A DNA stretch of 64,000 bases, from assembly GCA_019638185.1 (NCBI GenBank), contig JAHBUH010000002.1, positions 1-64,000 on the forward strand, written 5' to 3'. The stretch is from Leadbetterella sp. Lineage in GTDB: Bacteria; Bacteroidota; Bacteroidia; Cytophagales; Spirosomataceae. The notes beneath the pieces were generated by a model that saw only the letters and a program-made list of their open reading frames with translations, made no database searches and was not told the DNA's origin. Positions 1 through 8,291 of this stretch are shown here, one piece after another. The stretch's first letter is position 1. Each line of letters starts with the position of its first letter. Both the position numbers and the translations under genes were made by a program.

Positions 1-488
1 AGCCTTTTGAAGGCGAGATACGGCTGCTGTCGCCCTCTCCCAAAGACGTAGCTACCTATGATCTCAAGCCGGAGATGGCCGCAGAAAACATCATGGAGAA
101 CCTCCTGCCTCACCTGAAAAAAGGCGAAGTGGATTTTGTATGCCTGAATTTTGCTAACCCGGATATGGTGGGCCATACCGGCGACTTCCAGGCGGTGATC
201 AAAGCCGTGGAGACGGTAGACCGCTGCCTGAAGAGCGTGGTAGAGACCGGCCTGGAGAACGGGTACACCACCCTGGTGATCGCGGACCACGGAAATGCAG
301 AGTATATGATCAATGACGATAAGACCGTGAATACGGCGCATTCCACTAACCTGGTGCCGTTTATAGTGGTGGATCAGGAATACAAGGGCACTCCGAAAAA
401 CGGGAAACTGGGGGATATTGCGCCCACTATCCTGCAGATCGTGGGGGTACCGGTGCCGGCGGAAATGACGGGGAGTGTTTTGATCTGA
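1..488 (+). CDS. gpmI: 2,3-bisphosphoglycerate-independent phosphoglycerate mutase, C-terminal part
   Basis: Cytoplasmic glycolytic enzyme that interconverts 3- and 2-phosphoglycerate. Only the last ~161 codons are present; the frame is open from base 3 and the start lies before the window. Seen: SPKDVATYDLKPEM, the metal-site stretch NFANPDMVGHTG and the ADHGNAE motif, in the order expected for the phosphatase-like domain of the alkaline-phosphatase superfamily enzyme, ending in the usual MTGSVLI-type tail. The gene ends in TGA and is followed by a clear terminator, so it is not co-transcribed with the receptor gene downstream. Confidence 0.96.
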   Translation, partial: PFEGEIRLLSPSPKDVATYDLKPEMAAENIMENLLPHLKKGEVDFVCLNFANPDMVGHTGDFQAVIKAVETVDRCLKSVVETGLENGYTTLVIADHGNAEYMINDDKTVNTAHSTNLVPFIVVDQEYKGTPKNGKLGDIAPTILQIVGVPVPAEMTGSVLI

Positions 489-520
489 GGAAATTGTAAT
501 TATTCTAAATAAGTAAAGGG

Positions 521-550
521 ACAGGTGCTGGGCACCTGTTTTTTTATTTT
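521..550 (+). terminator. Rho-independent terminator of gpmI
   Basis: Perfect 8-bp stem ACAGGTGC / GCACCTGT with a 3-base loop (521-539), running straight into a T-rich tract through 550. It lies 33 bases after the gpmI stop. Confidence 0.85.
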
Positions 551-925
551 AATAATTAGCGAATTGTCTAATTGATGAATGTCTTGTGATTTTTGCAATA
601 TTCTTAGATAATTCCTGTTCAAAAGCAGGAAATGTCATTGAAAATAAAAGATAAATCCTGGAAAAGTACAAAAATGGGCAGGTGCCTGCTGTGAGATATA
701 CAGCCTGTTTATACGGCCCGTAATGCACTGGGCTGATGGATTTAACCCACTTTTTTATACACGGGTAGGAGTATTATTTGAGATATAAATAGTTTATTAT
801 AAATATTTTAAATTATTTTATTAATTATTGTTCAGTTAAAAAACTTAAAATCAGTTATATAGACAATTATCTAATTCCTTTTATTATCAAATTGTAAAAT
901 AACGGTCACGGAAATGTTCTAATTA

Positions 926-954
926 TTGAATATGAAAAATTCCCTTTATTTTTG
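926..954 (+). promoter_or_regulatory. Bacteroidota-type promoter of the TonB-dependent receptor gene
   Basis: TATTTTTG at 947-954 fits the -7 consensus TAnnTTTG, and TTG at 926-928 sits 18 bases upstream as the -33 element. Transcription would begin near 961, leaving a leader of about 65 bases. Confidence 0.6.
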
Positions 955-1007
955 CGCAATAAAACTTTAGCATCAAGCTTAAAAACAAGTTTTCGTTAAT
1001 CTATTTT

Positions 1008-1025
1008 AAACAAATCAATTTGTTT
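1008..1025. repeat. Small inverted repeat touching the receptor start codon
   Basis: AAACAAAT (1008-1015) and ATTTGTTT (1018-1025) form a perfect 8-bp inverted repeat with a 2-base loop, one base before the ATG at 1027. In mRNA it would fold over the ribosome entry zone, although an A/T-only stem is weak. Confidence 0.5.
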
Positions 1026-1026
1026 T

Positions 1027-4000
1027 ATGAACAAAAAATTTACGTTTCTTAAAGTGGTAAGCGTATTCCTTATGGGGATGTTCTTATCATTTTCAGGCTT
1101 TGCGCAGGTGACGACCGCCGGTCTTAACGGTATCGTTAAGGACGACAAAGGCGAAGGCTTACCGGGAGCTACCGTGGTAGCCGTTCACACGCCTACCGGT
1201 ACGCGCTACGCTACAGCTACGGATGTGGCCGGCCGCTATGCCATCCACTCGGCCAGGGTAGGTGGACCCTACACGGTAACTGTGACTTATGTGGGTTATA
1301 AAGAGCAGGTTAAGTCGAATGTATATGCCAGCCTGGGTTCCAGCGCCATCGTAGACTTTACCCTGGCGGAAGACGGTAAACTACTGGAAGATGTGGTGGT
1401 TACAGCCACACGGTCTGACGTATTTAACTCTCAGAAGACAGGAACTGCCACTAACATTTCTAAAGAAGCGCTGACGCAGCTTCCTACCGTAAGCCGGAGC
1501 ATCAATGATTTTACCCGTCTGGCTCCCCAGTCTAACGGAAACTCGTTTGCCGGTAGAGACGGACGTTACAATAACGTTCAGATTGACGGTGCTAACTTCA
1601 ATAACGGTTTTGGTCTGAGCTCTAACCCGCTTCCCGGCGGTGGTGGTCTTTCCATTGATGCCATTGAGGAAATCCAGGTGAATATTGCTCCTTATGACGT
1701 AAGACAAGCCGGTTTTACGGGAGCGGGTATCAACGCCGTAACCCGTAGCGGTACTAACCAGTTTGTGGGATCGGTATATGACTTTTTCAGAAATGAGAAG
1801 CTGATCGGTACTAAAATCAATGGTAAAGAAGTAGACGGTCTGCAGGTGGGATCTACCAATACCCTGGGCTTTCGCTTAGGCGGACCCCTGGTTAAGAATA
1901 AACTGTTTTTCTTTGTGAATGCAGAGAAAATTGATCAGAAAGGCCCTGAAGCCGGAGCGGTGAACAATTGGAGAGCTTCAACTGACGGTGTTTCAAACCA
2001 GGATAACAATATTACACGAGTGAAGAAAAGTGACCTGGAAGCTGTTAAAAATCACCTGATCAACCAATGGGGATACGATCCGGGCCGTTACGAAGGATAT
2101 GCTGACGGAGAAGGCGGAACCAAATCTTTCCTGGCCAGAATAGACTGGAACATTAACTCCAAGCATACTTTTTCAGCGAGATATAACTTCACGGAGGCTA
2201 ACCGCCCTAACCTGGCTAACGGTAACTCAGGCCCGCAGCCCAGATCTACTGCTAACCGGGTGAGTATAAACTCTATGGCGTTTGAAAATACCATGTACTA
2301 CCAGACCGATAACGTGAAATCCGTAGCCGCTGAATTAAACTCACGGCTGACTTCCCGGTTATCGAACCAGTTACTGGCTACTTACTCCAAGATTAACAGT
2401 GTCCGTACTTCACCTTCTTCTATTTTCCCAATGGTGGATATAGGTGACGGTAAAGGTACTTCATCTACGTATGTTAACTACATTTCTGCCGGTTATGAGC
2501 TGTTTTCATACAATAACGGTGTGATTAACGATAACATTAACATCTTCAATAACCTGAGCTATACAGCGGGAAGACATAACCTGCTGTTTGGAGCCAGCTA
2601 TGAAATGCAGAAATTTGGAAACAGCTACCAGAGATCCGGTACTTCTTATTACCGGTACGCTTCGGTGGATGATTTCCTGAAAACCGGTACACCACAGGAA
2701 GTGGCACCTATCCAGTACTCGCTAACGTATGTATACCCGGGAATGGATCCTTTTGCGTCAGCGATTTATAACCTGCCTTCTATCTATGCACAGGATAACT
2801 TTAACCTGGGTCAGCGTCTTAACCTGACACTGGGTTTAAGAGCGGAGATACCTTTCTTCAGTGATAACTTAACGGCTAATAAAGCAGTAGATGGGCTGGA
2901 GTTCCTGGATCTGGGCGGAAAACCTACCCACTACATTTCTGATAAATGGCCTAAGACCCGTGTGCTGCTGTCGCCTCGAGTGGGCTTCCGGTACGATGCC
3001 ACTGAAGATAAGAGCCTGGTGGTACGGGGTGGAGCCGGTATCTTCTCCGGACGGGTTCCGTATGTATGGTTAACTAACCAGCCTACTAACCTGGGTGTGA
3101 TCCAGAATACCATTGAGCCAGGTAGCTACGCAGCTTCTGCCGCGTGGATCGGTGATATCCGTTTTAATCCTAACCGTACCTACTGGTTAGATAACACACC
3201 GGCCAGCGCTCAGAACGTGTTCATTAAATCAGCTACGGGTGGTGTACCAGGTACGATAGCGGTGGTGGATGAAAACTTCAAAATGCCACAGATCTTCCGG
3301 TTTAACCTGGGTGTGGATAAGCGTATTGCCAATTCTCCGTTTACCGTGGTGGCTGACTTTATGTACTCTAAAGATATCAATAACGTGTACCAGTTTGGTG
3401 CTAACCGGAAAGTACCTGCTACCAAAATGTATGACGGAAGAGAGTATTACGCCAATGCAGCTGCCTATACTTACAATAATAAGGTAGGGGCAAACAATAT
3501 GTCCGTACTGACTAACACAAACCTGGGTTATGGTTATACGGCTACTATCGGTGTGAATATGTCGCCATGGAGAGGTCTTTTTGGATCACTGCACTATAAC
3601 CATACCAGTAACAAGACGGCGTCAGATAACAACGGATCCAATGCGCTTTCGGCCTGGGGTGCTACTCCGAACAGAAATAACCCGAACGACCTGTTCCTGG
3701 CTTACTCAGACGGTTCAGTGCCTAACCGGGTGATCGGTACCCTGTCTTATAAGATCACGTATGCCAAAGCACTGGCTACTACCGTGTCTTTACTTTATAA
3801 CGGTATGAACCAGGGAAGATACTCTTTCACCTATAACGGAGACGTAAACGGGGATGCTATTGCAGGTGACCTGCTGTATATCCCTAAGAATGCCAGCGAG
3901 GTGAATTTTGTAGCTATCCCGGCTTCAGGAAATAACCCCGGCTTTACCGTGCAGCAGCAGGTGGATGCCTTTAACAAGCTGATTGAAAGTAATAAGTACC

Positions 4001-4356
4001 TGCGTGAGAACCGCGGTAAGATAGCCGACAGAAATGGAGCTATCATGCCTTTCCTTCACCGGTTTGACTTCAGGGTATTACAGGATATCTTCGTGAATAT
4101 CGGCAAGCAGAAAAACTCACTGCAGCTGAGCATGGATGTAACGAACTTCGGTAACCTGCTGAACTCTAAATGGGGTATCGGCCAGGCACTGGTTACCCAG
4201 GGTACTTCGCCACTGCAGGTGGTTACGCGTTCTGAAAATCCTACCTTCAGAATGAATACCGTAAACAATGCGCTGCCCTCCGAGATCATCAGAGATCAGT
4301 CTTCTTTCGGTACTACCTGGACCATGCAGTTAGGTCTGCGGTATAACTTTAACTAA
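1027..4356 (+). CDS. TonB-dependent receptor, Oar-like, with carboxypeptidase-regulatory-like domain
   Basis: Outer-membrane beta-barrel of 1109 residues that probably imports or exports a large or scarce substrate using TonB energy. Seen: Sec signal peptide (residues 1-27, ending SFSGFAQ), a carboxypeptidase-regulatory-like Ig domain at ~33-115 (GLNGIVKDDKGEGLPGA, GRYAIHSARVGGPY), a plug domain at ~120-240 with the Oar-like stretch GINAVTRSGTNQF, then a long barrel rich in alternating aromatic strands ending LRYNFN. No SusD-like partner follows, which argues against a classical SusC. It is monocistronic, with its own promoter and terminator. The substrate cannot be read from sequence. Confidence 0.93.
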   Translation: MNKKFTFLKVVSVFLMGMFLSFSGFAQVTTAGLNGIVKDDKGEGLPGATVVAVHTPTGTRYATATDVAGRYAIHSARVGGPYTVTVTYVGYKEQVKSNVYASLGSSAIVDFTLAEDGKLLEDVVVTATRSDVFNSQKTGTATNISKEALTQLPTVSRSINDFTRLAPQSNGNSFAGRDGRYNNVQIDGANFNNGFGLSSNPLPGGGGLSIDAIEEIQVNIAPYDVRQAGFTGAGINAVTRSGTNQFVGSVYDFFRNEKLIGTKINGKEVDGLQVGSTNTLGFRLGGPLVKNKLFFFVNAEKIDQKGPEAGAVNNWRASTDGVSNQDNNITRVKKSDLEAVKNHLINQWGYDPGRYEGYADGEGGTKSFLARIDWNINSKHTFSARYNFTEANRPNLANGNSGPQPRSTANRVSINSMAFENTMYYQTDNVKSVAAELNSRLTSRLSNQLLATYSKINSVRTSPSSIFPMVDIGDGKGTSSTYVNYISAGYELFSYNNGVINDNINIFNNLSYTAGRHNLLFGASYEMQKFGNSYQRSGTSYYRYASVDDFLKTGTPQEVAPIQYSLTYVYPGMDPFASAIYNLPSIYAQDNFNLGQRLNLTLGLRAEIPFFSDNLTANKAVDGLEFLDLGGKPTHYISDKWPKTRVLLSPRVGFRYDATEDKSLVVRGGAGIFSGRVPYVWLTNQPTNLGVIQNTIEPGSYAASAAWIGDIRFNPNRTYWLDNTPASAQNVFIKSATGGVPGTIAVVDENFKMPQIFRFNLGVDKRIANSPFTVVADFMYSKDINNVYQFGANRKVPATKMYDGREYYANAAAYTYNNKVGANNMSVLTNTNLGYGYTATIGVNMSPWRGLFGSLHYNHTSNKTASDNNGSNALSAWGATPNRNNPNDLFLAYSDGSVPNRVIGTLSYKITYAKALATTVSLLYNGMNQGRYSFTYNGDVNGDAIAGDLLYIPKNASEVNFVAIPASGNNPGFTVQQQVDAFNKLIESNKYLRENRGKIADRNGAIMPFLHRFDFRVLQDIFVNIGKQKNSLQLSMDVTNFGNLLNSKWGIGQALVTQGTSPLQVVTRSENPTFRMNTVNNALPSEIIRDQSSFGTTWTMQLGLRYNFN

Positions 4357-4374
4357 GAATATCGGTTTCCAAGA

Positions 4375-4403
4375 AAGGCTCTTCCGCAAGGGAGGGCCTT
4401 TTT
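4375..4403 (+). terminator. Rho-independent terminator of the TonB-dependent receptor gene
   Basis: An 11-bp stem with two or three G-T pairs, AAGGCTCTTCC (4375-4385) and GGGAGGGCCTT (4390-4400), closes a GCAA tetraloop and ends in a T-run. It begins 18 bases after the receptor stop. Confidence 0.85.
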
Positions 4404-4465
4404 ACGTTCAGGCAATTCATAAATTATCTGTAGATAAGAAATTCAGGGATAGAGGGACTAAATGA

Positions 4466-4660
4466 ATGAAATTATTTGAAAGCATGGAATTTGATGTTAA
4501 TTTTATCAGGCTATTAATACTGCACGTGATGAAATTAACCGAACAGGAAAAGGAACTTATTGAAGCAATACGGAACTTTAAGCGATCCAGGCACAACCCC
4601 AGCCATGAACTGGAAATTTGGATTGTACGCCTTTTTGAAAAACTGCTTTATGAGGTGTGA
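4466..4660 (+). CDS. Small conserved-type hypothetical protein
   Basis: A 64-residue frame from the first ATG, which has a purine-rich stretch (AGAGGGA) about 10 bases upstream. The part from Met22 (codon at 4529), MKLTEQEKELIEAIRNFKRS, then HNPSHELEIW, looks like a small charged protein I associate with Bacteroidota genomes near DUF5053 genes. The first 21 residues are hydrophobic and less convincing, so translation may really begin at 4529 (43 residues). No function is known to me. It lies 21 bases before the DUF5053 gene, so the two are probably co-transcribed. Confidence 0.6.
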   Translation: MKLFESMEFDVNFIRLLILHVMKLTEQEKELIEAIRNFKRSRHNPSHELEIWIVRLFEKLLYEV

Positions 4661-4681
4661 CAGATTAAATATTTAGAGAAT

Positions 4682-4918
4682 ATGGAAGTACTTATGATGA
4701 AAAAACCGGTGTTAAGAAGCCAGCTGAAAGATATTATCCTGGATATTTCATGGGCGAAAGTGGCGGACCGGTATTTCGATCGTTCGCCTTCGTGGATCCA
4801 TCAGAAAATAGACGCTGCAGATGATTCTGAGGGGTTCACGCCTGCTGAACGGGAGCAGCTGAAAGAAGCGCTGAATGACCTGGCTGACCGGATCCGGCGT
4901 GTAGCCGATGATATTTAA
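4682..4918 (+). CDS. DUF5053-type small protein
   Basis: 78 residues (73 if the Met at codon 6 is used). Matches my memory of the DUF5053 family: LRSQLKDIILDISWAKVADR, then RSPSWIHQKIDA and FTPAEREQLKEALNDLADRI. The middle segment (ISWAKVADRYFDRSPSWIHQKI) has the spacing of a helix-turn-helix, so DNA binding is possible, but this is inference and no function is established. Acidic C-terminus. Pairs with the small gene just upstream. Confidence 0.72.
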   Translation: MEVLMMKKPVLRSQLKDIILDISWAKVADRYFDRSPSWIHQKIDAADDSEGFTPAEREQLKEALNDLADRIRRVADDI

Positions 4919-4962
4919 GGCGGCTTGGGCTGCAGTAAACAGAATGGCTGTGAAGAACTATC

Positions 4963-4970
4963 TAAATTTG
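4963..4970 (+). promoter_or_regulatory. -7 element upstream of tsaE
   Basis: TAAATTTG is an exact TAnnTTTG match 58 bases before the tsaE ATG. No good TTTG stands at the ideal -33 position, so this is a partial match only. Confidence 0.45.
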
Positions 4971-5028
4971 CGGCCTTAATGAATATTAAAGTGAATAAGC
5001 CCTGTAATTATCCACTCGGAGCTAATTT

Positions 5029-5466
5029 ATGCAGATGAAAAAAAGTTTCACGAATGTCGGGGTGGAAGGCCTACCGGAGGTGGTGGCGGCCCTATTTGAA
5101 ATGGGAGAGGATCTGGCTGTCTGGACCTTCACCGGTGACCTGGGTGCCGGTAAAACCACGCTGATCAAGGCCCTGGCGGAAGTTCTGGGTATCCGGGATG
5201 CCGTTTCCAGCCCTACCTTTAATTATGTGAATGATTATGAGGGCAGGCTGTACCATTTTGACTGCTACCGCCTGGAGACGGTGGAAGAGGCCCTGAACCT
5301 GGGTTTGGAAGAATACCTGGACTCCGGCCGGCGCTGCTGGTTGGAATGGCCGGAGGTGATAAGGCCCCTTTTACCGGATCGCTGCCTGGATATCGTGATC
5401 ACGCACAATAAAGACGCTACCCGTAATTACATCCTCTCAGTGGGGCAGGCGGTTTCCGAAACGTGA
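5029..5466 (+). CDS. tsaE: tRNA threonylcarbamoyladenosine biosynthesis ATPase TsaE
   Basis: Cytoplasmic P-loop ATPase of the TsaBCDE machinery that makes t6A at position 37 of ANN-decoding tRNAs. Seen: Walker A GDLGAGKTTL at ~40-49, the family switch SSPTFNYVNDYEG, YHFDCYRLE and the C-terminal LEWPE motif. The length of 145 residues is normal for YjeE/TsaE. It stands upstream of alanine dehydrogenase, which appears to have its own promoter. Confidence 0.95.
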   Translation: MQMKKSFTNVGVEGLPEVVAALFEMGEDLAVWTFTGDLGAGKTTLIKALAEVLGIRDAVSSPTFNYVNDYEGRLYHFDCYRLETVEEALNLGLEEYLDSGRRCWLEWPEVIRPLLPDRCLDIVITHNKDATRNYILSVGQAVSET

Positions 5467-5498
5467 TCGAATAAAATGCACGTTTTTGAACCGTAGTA

Positions 5499-5529
5499 TT
5501 TCGGTATTGCCCAATTAGTACTAAATTTG
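5499..5529 (+). promoter_or_regulatory. Promoter of alanine dehydrogenase
   Basis: TAAATTTG (5522-5529) is an exact -7 match; TTTCG at 5499-5503 is a fair -33 element 18 bases upstream. The in-frame TTG at 5527 is the end of this box and is therefore unlikely to be a start codon; the ATG at 5551 is preferred, giving a leader of about 15-20 bases. Confidence 0.55.
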
Positions 5530-5550
5530 TCAGAATCACCATTCTCTTAC

Positions 5551-6762
5551 ATGGATACGCTGAAAGACCTGGCTTTGCAAACGGCCCTGACGCCCAAAGA
5601 ATCTCCTTTAGCCTTGAAGAAGAAGGGCAGGAAAGTGAGCATAGGGCTGCCTAAAGAGTTGTCGGCGGATGAGAACCGGATCGTTCTTACCCCCGATGCC
5701 GTAGGGGTGCTGGTCAGGAATGGCATAGAGGTGACGGTAGAGGCAGGAGCGGGTAGTGGCGCTAATTTCAGTGATACCGCGTATGCGGAGGCCGGGGCGG
5801 ATATTGTTCAGAGCCGCAAAGAGGTGTTTGATAATGACATCATCCTGAAGATAGAGCCGCTCCGGGAAGAGGAGTTCGGCTATATCCGGGCGGGTTCCAC
5901 GCTGATCTCCACCCTGAACCTGCCCAAATTAACCGCGGAGTACTTCAAAAAGCTGAATGAAAAGCAGATCACAGCCGTGGGCTTTGAGCTCATGGAAGAT
6001 AAGGCGGGTGAATTCCCGGTGATCCGGACCATCAGTGAAATAGCGGGCAGCTCGGCCATCCTCATCGGCTCGGAATACCTGAGCAGCGCTAATGGCGGCC
6101 AGGGCGTGATCCTGGGTGGGGTGACCGGTGTGCCGCCGCGGAATGTAGTGGTGGTAGGGGCCGGCACCGTAGGTGAATTTGCGGTGAGATCCGCCCTGGG
6201 CCTGGGAGCCAATATCAAGGTTTTTGACCGGCAGATCTACCGGCTGCGGCGCCTGCAGTATGCGGTAGGCACGCGGGTGTATACGTCGGTGATCGACTCG
6301 GTGAACCTGCCTAATGCACTCACTGAGGCTGACCTGGTGGTGGGTGCGCTCCGCAGCGAGTTCGGTTTTGCGCCCATGGTGATCACGGAAGAGATGGTGT
6401 CCCGGATGAAACCCGGCGCGGTGATCGTAGACGTGGCCATCGATACCGGCGGCTGCTGCGAAACCTCGGAGGTGACGTCCCACCAGAAGCCGGTTTTCAA
6501 AAAATATGATGTGATCCATTACTGTGTACCCAATATTTCTTCGCGGTTTGCCCACACGGCCAGCGAAGCACTGAGCAATATCTTTGCGCCGGTCCTGATG
6601 AAGGCGGCCAACCTGGGCGGTATAGACGAAATGATCCTGCACAATAAGTGGTTCATGAAAGGAGTTATTACCCACAAAGGCAGCGTAACCCATCTGAACC
6701 TGGCCCGCCGCTTCAATCTCCGCTATAAAGATCTTGGATTGATCATCTCTGCCGGATTTTGA
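5551..6762 (+). CDS. ald: Alanine dehydrogenase
   Basis: NAD-dependent oxidative deamination of L-alanine to pyruvate and ammonia, cytoplasmic. Seen: AlaDH/PNT N-terminal domain (GLPKELSADENRIVLTPDAV, EAGAGSGANFSD), then the Rossmann motif VVVGAGTVGEFAVRSALGLG and the C-terminal PGAVIVDVAIDTGG and CVPNISSRFAHTAS stretches. 403 residues from the ATG at 5551. The form is the Bacteroidota alanine dehydrogenase with an N-terminal extension and a longer C-terminus than the Bacillus enzyme. No lrp-like regulator is adjacent. Confidence 0.92.
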   Translation: MDTLKDLALQTALTPKESPLALKKKGRKVSIGLPKELSADENRIVLTPDAVGVLVRNGIEVTVEAGAGSGANFSDTAYAEAGADIVQSRKEVFDNDIILKIEPLREEEFGYIRAGSTLISTLNLPKLTAEYFKKLNEKQITAVGFELMEDKAGEFPVIRTISEIAGSSAILIGSEYLSSANGGQGVILGGVTGVPPRNVVVVGAGTVGEFAVRSALGLGANIKVFDRQIYRLRRLQYAVGTRVYTSVIDSVNLPNALTEADLVVGALRSEFGFAPMVITEEMVSRMKPGAVIVDVAIDTGGCCETSEVTSHQKPVFKKYDVIHYCVPNISSRFAHTASEALSNIFAPVLMKAANLGGIDEMILHNKWFMKGVITHKGSVTHLNLARRFNLRYKDLGLIISAGF

Positions 6763-6773
6763 AAGTTTTTCAC

Positions 6774-6781
6774 TAGTTTTG
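6774..6781 (+). promoter_or_regulatory. -7 element upstream of the hypothetical gene at 6800
   Basis: TAGTTTTG is an exact TAnnTTTG match 18 bases before the ATG at 6800. The nearest TTTG upstream (6758-6761) is only 12 bases away, so the -33 element is uncertain. Confidence 0.4.
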
Positions 6782-6799
6782 TTAATAATGACGGTTTAA

Positions 6800-7213
6800 A
6801 TGATCAACCACAGTAATGAAAATACCCTGATGGACGATGCCAACTCGCCGGAGATCAACCGGAAGCTGATGGGCAAGGTATCGTCTGATTTTTTGAAAGT
6901 CTCTGACCATCTGAAGGAATCTTCCTACCAGATCCGGAAAAGAGGCTTCTCCAAATACCCGGTTTTTGTGTTGGCTGAAAGTGAAATAGACCTGGGGGCA
7001 CTTTTATTTGACAAACCCGACTTTCAGACCACCTACCAGTACCGGGCCAATTTCCTGGAAGATTTTATTAACCGGGACATGATCGGCGAAGAATCGCGTG
7101 AGCTTTTTATCGAAAATTATAAAGACCCGGAAGAATACTGCTGCCTCTTTGTTATTGACGGCGATTTCGCCGGGTTTATTTACCTACCTTACCCTGTTGA
7201 CACCCATGAATAA
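6800..7213 (+). CDS. Hypothetical acidic protein
   Basis: 137 residues, soluble, acidic, with no signal peptide or membrane segment. Met11 (codon 6830) is an alternative start. Notable stretches are SSYQIRKRGFSKYPVFVLAE and LLFDKPDFQTTYQYRANFLE, followed by CCLFVIDGDFAGFIYLPYP, which resembles the end of an alpha/beta domain. I think similar proteins occur in related Cytophagales but I know no function. Its last 8 bases overlap the start of the glycosylasparaginase gene, so the two are probably translated from one message. Confidence 0.7.
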   Translation: MINHSNENTLMDDANSPEINRKLMGKVSSDFLKVSDHLKESSYQIRKRGFSKYPVFVLAESEIDLGALLFDKPDFQTTYQYRANFLEDFINRDMIGEESRELFIENYKDPEEYCCLFVIDGDFAGFIYLPYPVDTHE

Positions 7214-8240
7214 CCGAAGAAGTTTCCTTTCCAAAGCGCTGTTAAGCCTCCCCGTGCTGTCGTCTGTACCGCTGTTCGGGCAGAAAAAACAGGTCCGGAA
7301 GCCCATTGTGATCAGCACCTGGGACAGCGGGATCCCGGTGAATGAAGCGGCTTTTGAAGTGTTAAAGCACAAAGACGGCCGGGCATTGGACGCTGTAGAG
7401 CAGGGTGCCCGTCACATCGAAAACCAGATCAACTGCTGCGTGGGGCTGGGCGGAAACCCCGACCGGGACGGTTACGTGACCCTGGACGCCAGTATCATGG
7501 ATGATAAGATGAACTGCGGCGCCGTGGCTTTCCTGGAAGACATCAAAAACCCCATTTCCGTGGCGCGGAAAGTGATGGAAACCACCCCGCACGTATTCCT
7601 GGTAGGAGAAGGAGCCCGTGCTTTTGCCCTGAAAAACGGCTTTAAGGCCGAGCCTAAAGAACTCTCCAAAGAAGCTGAAAAGGCCTATAAGAAATGGCTG
7701 AAGAAATCGGAGTACAAACCCGTTAAAAACATTGAGCTGGAGCAAAACAAGGCCCTGAAAAACGGCCCGTTTGCCCCTAACCGTTTTGAAGACGGCAGTT
7801 TTAACCACGATACCATGGGGCTGGTGGCCCTGGATCAGGCCGGTAACCTGTCAGGCGCGTGTACTACGTCAGGTATGGGCTTTAAGCTGCGGGGGCGTGT
7901 AGGTGACTCGCCCATCATCGGTGCCGGGCTTTACGTAGATAATGAAGTGGGGGCGGTGACTTCCTCCGGCCAGGGGGAAGAAGTGATCCGGATAGCCGGC
8001 TCCCACCTGGTGGTGGAGTTTATGCGGCAGGGGAAAGCGCCGGAAGAAGCCTGTCGCCTGGCCATAGAGCGCCTGGTGAAGATTAATCCTGAAAAAGCCA
8101 GGGATTTCCAGGTAGGGTTTATTGCACTGAATAAATACGGGGAATACGGTTCTTATGCCGTGAATCCGGGTTTTGTATTTTCCGTCACCACGGAACCGGG
8201 TAACGGTAAGGTGATCGAAACCCCATCGTATTTCAAATAA
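7206..8240 (+). CDS. N4-(beta-N-acetylglucosaminyl)-L-asparaginase (glycosylasparaginase)
   Basis: Ntn-hydrolase that cuts the GlcNAc-asparagine bond left after glycoprotein breakdown. From the ATG at 7206 the protein has 344 residues and an N-terminal twin-arginine-like signal (NNRRSFLSKALLSLP...LFGQ), so it is exported, as in the Elizabethkingia enzyme. The autocleavage site is visible as HDT with nucleophile Thr203, followed by MGLVALDQAGNLSGACTTSG and the substrate loop RVGDSPIIGAGLYVD. The frame is open 108 bases further upstream, but that extension would overlap the preceding gene and hide the signal peptide. The neighbouring GH29 fucosidase fits the same substrate. Confidence 0.93.
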   Translation: MNNRRSFLSKALLSLPVLSSVPLFGQKKQVRKPIVISTWDSGIPVNEAAFEVLKHKDGRALDAVEQGARHIENQINCCVGLGGNPDRDGYVTLDASIMDDKMNCGAVAFLEDIKNPISVARKVMETTPHVFLVGEGARAFALKNGFKAEPKELSKEAEKAYKKWLKKSEYKPVKNIELEQNKALKNGPFAPNRFEDGSFNHDTMGLVALDQAGNLSGACTTSGMGFKLRGRVGDSPIIGAGLYVDNEVGAVTSSGQGEEVIRIAGSHLVVEFMRQGKAPEEACRLAIERLVKINPEKARDFQVGFIALNKYGEYGSYAVNPGFVFSVTTEPGNGKVIETPSYFK

Positions 8241-8291
8241 TAACCTATTGAATAGCCTGAGTAATCAGCTGACGGCTTTAATTTTATACCT

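Larger units (their letters stand above)
489..1026. other. 538-base intergenic region
   Basis: AT-rich spacer between gpmI and the TonB-dependent receptor. It holds the gpmI terminator (521-550), the receptor promoter (926-954) and a small palindrome against the receptor start codon. I see no convincing reading frame or RNA gene in 551-925; that part is simply very AT-rich with short A/T runs. Confidence 0.7.

Noticed and set aside
498-515. Shared string ATTCTAAATAA near 505 and 14741 as a repeat
   Set aside because: Only 11 A/T-rich bases, in different contexts; likely chance.
5929-6693. A 254-codon minus-strand frame opposite alanine dehydrogenase
   Set aside because: A shadow of the ald gene, His- and Arg-rich with no domain; the plus strand encodes the known enzyme.
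7098-7205. Upstream extension of the glycosylasparaginase frame
   Set aside because: It overlaps the hypothetical gene and would bury the signal peptide that begins at the ATG at 7206.
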